Both the position numbers and the translations under genes were made by a program. From Trifolium pratense (lineage: Eukaryota > Streptophyta > Magnoliopsida > Fabales > Fabaceae), in NCBI RefSeq assembly GCF_020283565.1, contig NC_060059.1, positions 52,147,157 to 52,211,156 of the forward strand: DNA of 64,000 bases. Direction: 5' to 3'. Positions 56,211 to 64,000 of the stretch are shown in pieces. The notes under the pieces were generated by a model that was not told the DNA's origin, made no database searches, and saw only the letters and a list, made by a program, of their open reading frames with translations. Every line of letters begins with the position of its first letter. The stretch's first letter is position 1.

Positions 56211-56218
56211 TATTTAAA
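56211..56218 (+). promoter_or_regulatory. TATA-like word after the spacer array
   Basis: TATTTAAA lies 22 bp past the last dyad. It could be the core of an internal promoter, but no downstream coding frame supports this. Confidence 0.3.
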
Positions 56219-57890
56219 CTCTCAAATTCTAGCTAAAGACTCACCATTCATCAAGGTTCAGATTCATCTGCTTGGTTTTAGGCTTCAGATCTATCAATTT
56301 CACTAAGTTCTCAAGTGCGATGTGAAGCCTAAAATCAGTGCAAGTGAATCCAGTAACCTTCATCTCATTAATTCAATCTCATGAGGGTTCTTGCAGGTAG
56401 TAAGGTATACAGTCTGGTGTTTGGTTTTAGGCCTCAGATCCACCCATCTATCTCGATTTTGCACTTTTGTTGGTAAGAAGTTGCATAAAAATCTGTGAAG
56501 TAAGGGCCTTGCTGTTGTTACTGCTGCTACTGCTCTCCTACTCTATCTCTATCTTTACTTAATTGTCTTTTAATTGCTTGGTTTGTAATAATATTTGATG
56601 ATTGCTTGGATATTGGCTGGATACTTTTATCTTGTACTTGAATTTGAATCTCCTTTGTTTAATTGTGGAATGATGTTTACTTCTAGAGTTGGTTTCAACA
56701 TTTTGGCATGTTCTTTCTAGTCACTTGAGTATCAATTACTTGATTTTCTCCGTGTGTGATATGTGAAACTTGCAGTGCAATAGCTTGTTGCACTCATGTG
56801 ACCAAGAGGCAAAGGAAGGGAACGCACACTTTTTGACCGGTTCTTTGGTTCGACCCAACCGTGAGGTATTGAGCCAAACACTTCTCATTCTTTCTATGTG
56901 TGATATCCACTCGTGTATTGTCTCTCGATTTTGCGTGTCGTCTTTGTATTTGATTGGTACTTTTGTAGCACACACGAGGCATGTTTCTTGGTACCTTTGA
57001 GCCTTTCTATCCACCCTTACTTATAATTATCCTTTGCTTAACCAATTTGAGCTGAAAAAGAAAATGTTTTTGCAAAACCTTAAGAAATTTTTGATGAAAA
57101 AAAAAGGAATGACTTTCTTGGAGGTTAGGCACCTAATTAGTGGTTGATGCACATTGCTCACCACTAAGTTTGGGGTTGCTCTTTGGAATTAGCAACAAAT
57201 AAAGTTTGGGGTGAGGGTACTAGAGAACTTACAAAAAGTTTTGATTTGAAAAATTGAGAAAAATTTCAAATTTTGCAAGGCAAAGGAAAAAAAAACAAAA
57301 GTGAAAATGAAAGAAGAGATGTATGTGAAAGAAAAATAGAAAAGAAGTACAAAAAGAAGTGATAGCCTTGAATTCAAAGAATTGCAAAACTTTGTTTGTT
57401 GATATGAAAAAGTTCTCTAGTCCACTATGGTTCAAAAGGGGTTTGGTTTATGAAATATTTTGACTAATAGGGGGATCTAACTCCAAGTTTTTCTACTACT
57501 CATCCCAAAATGTCACCATCCACCCTAGCCAAGCCACGTTATAACCCTAAAAGTCCTCTAATGTGTGTGCACAAAGTGAACCGAATGAATTCTTAGATTA
57601 CTTGCAAAATTATTGTTGACTTGCATTGATGTGTTGATTTGAGTGTATTACCAAAATTGAAGAGTGCATGTGAGTAGTGTGATGAAATCATAGAGCTTTG
57701 GTCAAAAAGTGTGAACTACTTGAAAATGTCTTGCGGGAACGATTGTGCAATTGAGCATTGTTTGCAGGTGGATCATTGATCATCAGGTGAGTCTCACGTA
57801 TGTATGATTCGAGTGAATTTAAGGAAAATGCCAAGGTCTTGACACAAAAGCTTGAGGTAAAAGTTGTTTCCTTGAGGACAAGGAAAGGTT

Positions 57891-57904
57891 CAAGTTTGGG
57901 GTTG
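57891..57904 (+). other. polypurine tract region of the 3' LTR
   Basis: CAAGTTTGGGGTTG abuts the 3' LTR and is the expected plus-strand primer region. Similar motifs AAGTTTGGGGTTG (57166-57178) and AAAGTTTGGGGTGAGGG (57201-57217) lie about 700 bp upstream. Confidence 0.65.
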
Positions 57905-59200
57905 TGATGACAAATCGTCACACTCTCTATTCCATGCCTATTTTAGCAACATTAGATACATTTTAGTAGGTTTTTAGCAATAAATATGAGAGAAATCTAA
58001 CCATTAGCTTGATTACTTGATTTGCAAGAAAACAGGAAAAACTGCAGGAAATAAAGGATTTTCACTACGCTGGGGGCGTAGCCCATCACGCGCCGCGTGA
58101 TGCAGCTCACAGGGAGCCAGGATTTTTACTCTGATCACGCGCGGCGTGAAGCTTGACCACGCGCGGCGTAAAGCTTGGTGCAGGAACTGGATTGCTCTCT
58201 GACTTGCCCACGCGCGGCGTGATACCTGACCACGCGCGGCGTGAAGTCTTGATTGAAGATGAAGATTGCCTCTGACTTGATCACGCGCCGCGTGATTCTG
58301 TTACCACGCGCGGCGCAGTTGATGGATTTGCAACCACGCGCGGCGTGATGGATCTGGCGCGCGGCGTGGTTGCCTTCTGTATATATATTTTCTGCATAAT
58401 TCTGTTTTCGGGTTGGAAAATTCTGCATCTTTTCACTACATTCTGGTCTTGGAACTTGAAGATCGTGATTCACACTCCAGCGGAGAGCTCCAAGCGCATC
58501 AGATCATGGATTCACAAGCCGTGGCGATGAAGCGAGGAAGCGTACGAAGAACGATGAGGAGCTAAACTCCCTCGGAGGTAGAATCTAGGTAGTTTAGGAT
58601 GTAGTTCATCTGAATGTAACCTGCAATTGTGTAAGATCATACTCTCTTTATAGTATTCATTCAATTCAAGTCTGTTTCTAATGCTTTACAATCCTTCATT
58701 AGTGTTGTAATGATTTTGAGTTAAGTCACGTGCGAGAGTATTGATTTAATGTCTGAACTGAATTGAATTGAGCGCTCGAGTGTCTCCGGTCGAGAGATTG
58801 AGGCATAGAGTGTAGCAAACGATTGACGTGCGTTAATATCATTCGTTGTAGGTAGCTTCCGCCCGAGAGATCGGGGGAGTATCGACAACGAATAGAGTGG
58901 ATTTTGACAAGAGATTGCGATTCACTATTTTGTCGATCTAGTTGTGAATACTTGAGTAGTTCTTATACATTGTAGGTTGCATGCGGTTAGCTATAGCCTA
59001 GATGATTCCGATGATTCTACCTCGCTTTTCCATATTATCAAGCACATTTTCTAGCAATTCATTACTCAACATACCCCCAATTCATGTGTATTTTTTGTAT
59101 AATGTCTATGAACACCGTTCGACTAGTTTGATCACACAATCCCTGTGGATCGATATTTTATTACTACGTGATTTTCGTACACTTGCGAAATTTATCATCA
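57905..59200 (+). repeat. Athila-type 3' LTR
   Basis: Offset from the 5' LTR by exactly 9,108 bp over its whole length, with no gap and no substitution noticed. Carries a third copy of the dyad array (58087-58368). Confidence 0.95.
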
Positions 59201-59205
59201 GCCAC

Positions 59206-59563
59206 TATTAGAGCAAATAAGATATAATTATTTACTTTATTTATTTTAACACACGCGCACGCGAGTGCACGCACGCACGCGCACACACACGTGAGTAGCC
59301 AAATTAACAATAGAATAGAATCTCTATTTCATTCCGCCCCGTTCCACTCCATTCTGTTATATTTCGCTCCGCTCCATTTTGTTCCATCAATCCAAACGGA
59401 GCCTTAAAATTTAGGAATGTAGTCAGACTAGATTAGATAGAAAACTCAAACTCTATTTTTTAAGTTTATATCTTATAATAGTCCCTATTCTTTTGTCCTT
59501 CTTTTGTCATGTTTTCGTTTATGTTACTAAATACTGTATTAATATACTACTTTTATTGTGCAG
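59206..59563. other. flank of the SWEET copy, with CA/CG repeat
   Basis: A mixed (CA)/(CG) tract (about 59250-59292) and a MITE-like CCGCCCCGTTCCACTCC or CGCTCCGCTCC region ending AACGGAGCC (59330-59404). The short first SWEET exon was not found here. Confidence 0.5.
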
Positions 59564-60183
59564 CGAATCTCATTTCTTTTTCCATATTCCTGGCTCCGGC
59601 GTAAGTAACAACGACATTTTTTGTTAATAAACTGTTTTTATTAATAATAGTTCCATTAGTAATTTTATCTTGACGTGAATAAATTATTGCAGTGCCACTT
59701 TTCTCCGTATTCATAGGAGGAGGAGTGCCGCGAACATCCCGTCACTACCATACTTGGTAGGACTGTTCGGATGTATCTTATGGCTTTATTATGGATTTCA
59801 GCAGCCATATGACATGCTGATTATATCCATAAATGTCGCTGGAGCCGTTATAGAGACTATTTACATAGTCATCTATATTATATATGCCCCGCACCTGCTC
59901 GGGTAATACACCTTTATATCTATCAATTCTAGTTTATTTAAAAATTATTTGTACTTCTAAGTTTGTTTCTATTTTTTTTTTTAATTACAGCGATTCACAA
60001 TCATATTGCTCATCCCAATGATCGTTGGATTATTTGCACCGATCTTCTTAGCTATACAATTTTTTGTAGCTAAGAAGAATCATGTCACCGTACTCGGATG
60101 GATCCTTACATCCGTTTCGATTGCTGTTTTCGCGGCACCTCTTAGCGCCGTGGTAAGTTAATAATTTAATATCCAAAATTTCC

Positions 60184-60220
<37 letters not shown>

Positions 60221-60671
60221 GTCATTATTATTTAAATCGTTAATTTGTTGTATGTTTTATCAATATTATGTGTGTAGATACATGTAGTTCGTACGAGGAG
60301 AGTGGAGTCCATACCGATAGCTCTTATGGGCTGTCTCATTGTCAGTGCCGGAGCGTGGCTTATCTATGGTTTTCTCTTGAAGAATATTTACATTTATGTA
60401 AGTAATAAATCAATTAAATTAATCATTTAAATTTTTTTTGACACATTTATTTATTTATTAATTCTTTATTTTTTTTGTCAGCACCCCAATGTGATTGGAC
60501 TCGCATTGGGAGCCATTCAGCTATCCATATATGGTCACTATTCTCGTACTGGTCGGCGGCAGCCAGATATTGAAGTTGTCGAGGATGTCGAGGAGATCGT
60601 GGAGATTGCTCCAGAATCAGATGTTGTGGTTGAATTAGTGGAGCAACATGGCCGCCTGGTAGAGGTGGCAG
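59564..60671 (+). pseudogene. SWEET-family sugar transporter, exons 2-6, with a one-base deletion
   Basis: SWEETs are uniport sugar carriers of seven membrane helices (two MtN3/saliva repeats). Exons: 59564-59600 (37 bp, the usual SWEET exon 2: ANLISFSIFLAP), 59693-59902 (LRIHRRRSAANIPSLPYLVG...IYAPH), 59991-60152 (RFTIILLIPMIVG...VFAAPLSAV), 60278-60397 (RVESIPIALMGC...LIYGFLLKN), 60482-60671 (GLALGAIQLSIYG plus an acidic tail DIEVVEDVEEIVEIAPE). Exons 4-6 join in frame. In exon 3, GCCCCGCACC lacks a T present in the fragment at 48590 (GCCCCTGCACC), so exon 3 cannot join exon 4 in frame. Exon 1 is missing to the left. The last exon is not seen to the right, where a SIRE-like LTR begins in the intron. 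Probably nonfunctional. Confidence 0.8.
60187..60222. repeat. (ATT)n microsatellite in a SWEET intron
   Basis: About 12 ATT units between exons 4 and 5. A second (AT)n tract lies at 60704-60735 after exon 6. Confidence 0.9.
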
Positions 60672-60700
60672 GTAATAAACTGTCCCTAACTCACCATCTG

Positions 60701-60737
<37 letters not shown>

Positions 60738-60818
60738 TATGTTAATTAAATTAAAGGAAATATGTGTTGTATATTTGTGTGTTGGCCTCATTTTGCTAAA
60801 ACAAATATACAAGCAAGA

Positions 60819-62082
60819 TGTTGGACCAAATGTTTCAACATGTTAGGTACAAAAGATGTTGGACCAAATGTTGTAACATGTTTGGGTACGACAGTCAGAT
60901 TGCCCAAATCTCGCGCATTTATTACACGTATCTGCTATATATGGAAATCCACTCTACAAACGTGTATATCAAGATTTGATCTGATCAAGACATTATTAGT
61001 GCAGATATGTTCTTATCAAGACTTAATAGAATGATTCAACACATTGTTTATTTCCTAAAGAGGATAAACTATTTTAGGAAAGTTTTTATTAAGGTCTGAT
61101 TTGCTTAGCTGGACGTGACTCAAAGACCAGCTGTGTTCTGAAGCTTATCTTGGAAGATCAGGAGCGTGCTAGCTCTGTCTATATAAAGAAGACTCAAGAC
61201 CAAGATTTTAATAAAACCGAAACCATTGTTCATCAAAGATGTAGTCTTTAGGGTTTCGTGTCTTTAAGCCACTCTCTATGAGAGTTGGTGTAAGTGAACC
61301 ACTCGGGTTGTGAGATGGTCACTATGTCCTCACTCAGAAACCTTTAGGTAATGAGTAGAGTATTTAATATCTCCGAAGCTTTTAAGCAAGGAGATAGTGT
61401 TTGTGAGCCTCTCACGTATTGATTTAATACTTGAGTAGGACTGTGTTTTATTGAGTTGTAATGTTTTAAGGTTACTCCTAAGCTTTGAAGTACGGAGTTA
61501 ACTGTGTGTGATTTACTCGAAGCTTTTAAGCAAGAGTAAAATATGTCACGGTGATTGTCGCCACATTTTATTCAACATTATATGAACAACACAGGTTGTG
61601 TTGGCTGTGTGGAAGTGAGATGGGATCTCATGTCTAGGAGTTCCTAGGCAGAAGTTGCATGAGTAGTGTCGAGGTCATAAGGCGTAAACCTAGGATTTGC
61701 TGGAGGTCTTAGTGTAAGACGTAAACCGAGGGTTTGCTGGAGGTCTTAGTGTAAGACGTAAATTCAAAGGGTTTGCTGGAGGTCTTAGTGACTAGATCTA
61801 TTAGTGGATTTCCTTCCTGGATTGGTATCCCCCAGAGTAGGCAGGTTGGTGAACTGGGTTAACAATTTCCTGTGCAGTTTATTTACTTGTTGATTTTATT
61901 ATGTTTCGTAAGATGTTCCAACATTAAGTATGACATTCTCTTTAAATTGAATGTTGGAACATCTGATAAAACATTATTTCTCAGTATCCGTTTTAATGTT
62001 ATATGCCTTGCCGTGTTATTCATGTCAGACCAGATGTCTCGACATTCTATACAACATCTGGTTCTGCTATACCAGAATTTCA
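60819..62082 (+). repeat. LTR of a SIRE-like Copia element (5' LTR)
   Basis: The 3' edge is firm: ...AATTTCA is followed two bases later by TGGTATCAGAGC (62085-62096), the classic initiator-Met tRNA primer site. The 5' edge is placed at TGTTGGACCAAATG, which is less certain because that word recurs at 60859. Length about 1.26 kb suits the SIRE/Maximus lineage. A TATA box, TATATAAA, lies at 61180-61187. Repeats of GTTTGCTGGAGGTCTTAGTG fill 61700-61790. The LTR sits in the intron after SWEET exon 6. Confidence 0.7.
61695..61793 (+). repeat. three-fold tandem repeat within the SIRE-like LTR
   Basis: TTTGCTGGAGGTCTTAGTG recurs three times at about 40-44-bp spacing, with a GTAAGACGTAAA spacer. 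It lies in the LTR's transcribed part. Confidence 0.8.
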
Positions 62083-62084
62083 AT

Positions 62085-62096
62085 TGGTATCAGAGC
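62085..62096 (+). other. primer-binding site of the SIRE-like element
   Basis: TGGTATCAGAGC matches the 12-nt site complementary to the 3' end of initiator methionine tRNA. Confidence 0.9.
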
Positions 62097-64000
62097 AGGC
62101 ATCCTGTTCTGTTTTCTGGATGAGATCTTAGGGAAGATACTTTCTGGTTATGGGCAAGTAAGGAATACTGAAAATTTGTTTGAACTTGGAGAAGTTCACA
62201 TTGATTGAATGGTCCCTAGAAGTGGAGGATGGACTATTCATGATAGGGTGTGTATTATACCTATCTTTTGTTGTTCAGGCGTGTAGATCTTGAGTGAGTT
62301 GCTGTATGGTTTGATTTATTTTCAAACATGTGTCATTGTAGTGTGCCTGAGGTTTGTTGAGGAGTTTTGTGGTTTGAATTCCGCTGCATATATATCTGAT
62401 GGAAAACTCCTGGTGGTTTTGTTTGTTGAGGATGCACCACTCTGTTCTATGATGTAAGCCCTGGTGTGGTGATGCTCGAGGAGAGTTTGTTTAATTAACT
62501 TGTTAGAGATGACAAAGATACTTGGGGGTGATCTTAAGTCCACTCATAAAGGCACTCATGTATGAGTTTGTTGAAAAGGGATCTGAAGAAAGTTATGAGC
62601 AATTTATTTTTGCTTCCAACTCTAAAAAGCTAACCTCCATTGGATTTGATAAAGGATTTCTTGGTGTGTTCCGTTAAAAGGGAACTGATGTCTTACCAGA
62701 TGTTGGAACATCTGACGGAACATCTGACGAGCAGATTCTGCAGAATCTTGTTGGATGACAGTAGGGCATGGCAGATGCTTGGGTGCTAAACAAATGTGTG
62801 TGTTGGTTACATATGTTTGGAACCTTCTCCTGACCTGGAAGAGGAGGCATCTGTGTCTGAGATGGTTTCTACGCTAGAAACATGTCTTAGATAAGTTTGT
62901 TGGGACACAATCAACATATGGTTGACCTCTTGGGTTAGTTCATGTCTGATCCAAGTAAGTGGTAGTTGAAGTTGTGCGCAGTGTTGATGTGTTATATGAT
63001 GTTTTAACCATGCATGTTATATTCTTGTGATAATATCTAGTTGTATGAATGCATGATTAAACAAGGAGGATTTATTTTTTTGGGACCAAAGGATTATGGT
63101 TCTCTGGTATTTTTGGTGAAGTTAATTCTTTACCTTGTGCGTTAAAGATATCTTTTGAATTAAGATTGATGAAGTTTTTACTTCCCTTCAAGATATGTGT
63201 TTGTGTTGAAGAGAAAGGAAGTATATGTTGCATCCCTCTCTCCATTGTCTGGTGCACACTAATCAAGGGAAATCCATCTGATGTATTTAATGCTTCCACT
63301 AAGGTCACAAGTGAGTTTGTTGATCTGTCTCTGAAAATGATGTTGCGTCGAATGTTGGTACATCTTTGGCACCTAAGACTGATGTTGTGCTAAGTACTGT
63401 CACATCTGTAGTACCTGATATTATGTTGGATCAAAGTGTTCCAGATACATGTTAGAGGGAATCTCCTCTATAGGTTCAGAAGAATGCCATCAAACAACTC
63501 AAAGTAAGACAAGGGGTTGGAACATTAGAAGAATTTTTTGAGATGTAAAATATGCACGTCCCTGCATGTGTGGATGATTTGATATTGAAGGTTGATCAAC
63601 TACTGATGGTTGATTCTCCTGTGTCCCCTTGCAAGAGTTATGGACTACTATGGTATCCTCAGACCATAGTTCAGGATGAAACCGATGGGATTGAGATTGA
63701 TGTCAGAATTAATGTTGAAACATCTTCTCCAACATCTGCTCCTTCAGCCAAGGAAGCTGGTTCTACTTAGGGTGGAGTACAAGGTCAAGCAACTGACCTA
63801 ATCTGGAATGACCTTTTTGTAAGAATAACTGTCATGAGTGGATGTTATCTGTTGGTGCCATATATGTGCAGAAGAATGATGTCAGATCTAATGTCCTACC
63901 TTGTGTGAGAAGGTGTTTTGAAAAACCTGGATGATCTGCATTGATGGTACTCTATTGGGAGCTTCTTGAAGGATGTCTATGCACAATGAGTCCTTTTGAA
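62097..64000 (+). mobile_element. internal region of the SIRE-like element, no intact gag
   Basis: Starts right after the primer site and runs off the window. Frames are short and broken, and the longest plausible stretch is near 63552-63770. Words such as GTTGGAACATCTGA recur, as in SIRE-lineage DNA. No gag or pol motif is recognisable here, so the copy looks non-autonomous or decayed. The 3' LTR and target duplication are outside the window. Confidence 0.5.

Larger units (their letters stand above)
55676..57904 (+). other. 3' spacer of the Athila-type element, no env-like gene
   Basis: About 2.2 kb between pol and the 3' LTR with only short chance frames. It holds the post-pol hairpins, a second dyad array (55853-56189), a TATA-like word, and three AAGTTTGGGGT purine motifs, the last serving as the 3' polypurine tract. 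Confidence 0.8.
48797..59200 (+). mobile_element. young Athila-type Ty3/Gypsy LTR retrotransposon, coding-capable
   Basis: 10,404 bp with two 1,296-bp LTRs (48797-50092 and 57905-59200) that read identical by eye. Ends are TGATGA...TCATCA and a perfect 5-bp target duplication, GCCAC, flanks it (48792-48796 and 59201-59205). An 18-nt primer site lies 6 bases after the LTR. A single open gag-pol frame (1816 codons) is followed by a 2.2-kb spacer with no long frame (no env-like gene) and a purine tract. It sits within the SWEET-derived region. Identical LTRs and an unbroken frame indicate very recent insertion. Confidence 0.96.

Noticed and set aside
56736..57014. Possible env-like gene after pol in the Athila-type element
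   Set aside because: Frames here are under 95 codons on either strand, with no membrane-protein pattern. No env-like frame is present.

Overview
This is nuclear DNA from a flowering plant, most likely a legume. The evidence is an AT-rich background, spliced genes with plant-type introns, a plant nuclear tRNA-Cys, plant-specific families (F-box/FBA, SWEET, B3, sucrose-phosphatase), and dense nested plant transposons. The species cannot be fixed from sequence alone. The F-box family type and the SINE and MITE styles suggest a Medicago/clover/pea-type legume, which is an inference.

Layout. 1-0.8 kb: 3' part of an F-box-associated gene. 0.8-9 kb: intergenic DNA with a hAT-like MITE nested in a Harbinger-like MITE, a diverged direct duplication (5.3-6.5 and 6.9-8.6 kb) and a SINE. 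9.0-9.6 kb: a small Cys-rich 'pollen preferential'-type gene (minus). 11.95-20.57 kb: a Mutator-like element with a perfect 9-bp target duplication, carrying an Emigrant-like MITE and a complete Copia element (14.77-20.22 kb). 21.0-21.8 kb: a two-exon 118-aa membrane protein gene (minus). 22.4-26.2 kb: a long-TIR element with a nested MITE, a SINE and a CACTA element. 28.2 kb: tRNA-Cys(GCA). 31.35-34.41 kb: an apparently intact eight-exon sucrose-phosphatase gene (minus). 35.6-37 kb: a SINE and a Tourist-like element. 37.7-40.8 kb: a Ty3/Gypsy RT fragment joined to a damaged magnesium-chelatase H (CHLH) fragment that retains introns. 41.4-42.2 kb: a damaged B3-domain gene (minus) beside a 150-bp (GA)n tract. 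42.5-46.8 kb: a Helitron splitting an (ATT)n microsatellite. 47.6-60.7 kb: a broken SWEET sugar-transporter locus, interrupted by a young, coding-capable Athila-type retrotransposon (48,797-59,200). 60.8-64 kb: the LTR and start of a SIRE-like Copia element.

Function. The convincing intact host genes are sucrose-phosphatase (last step of sucrose synthesis), the pollen-type small protein, the 118-aa membrane protein and tRNA-Cys. The F-box gene runs off the window edge. CHLH, B3 and SWEET carry lesions visible in the sequence. Most of the rest is transposon-derived.

Two structures stand out. (1) The Copia interior holds more than 20 short perfect hairpins with different arms but nearly the same loop (CCWGAAG), although its reading frames are dead and its LTRs differ at only one of 199 positions. 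(2) The Athila-type element carries arrays of the GC-rich dyad CACGC-N3-GCGTG (nine per LTR, nine more in its 3' internal spacer). They lie in pairs 21-23 bp apart that recur every 72-73 bp and end just upstream of a TATA motif.
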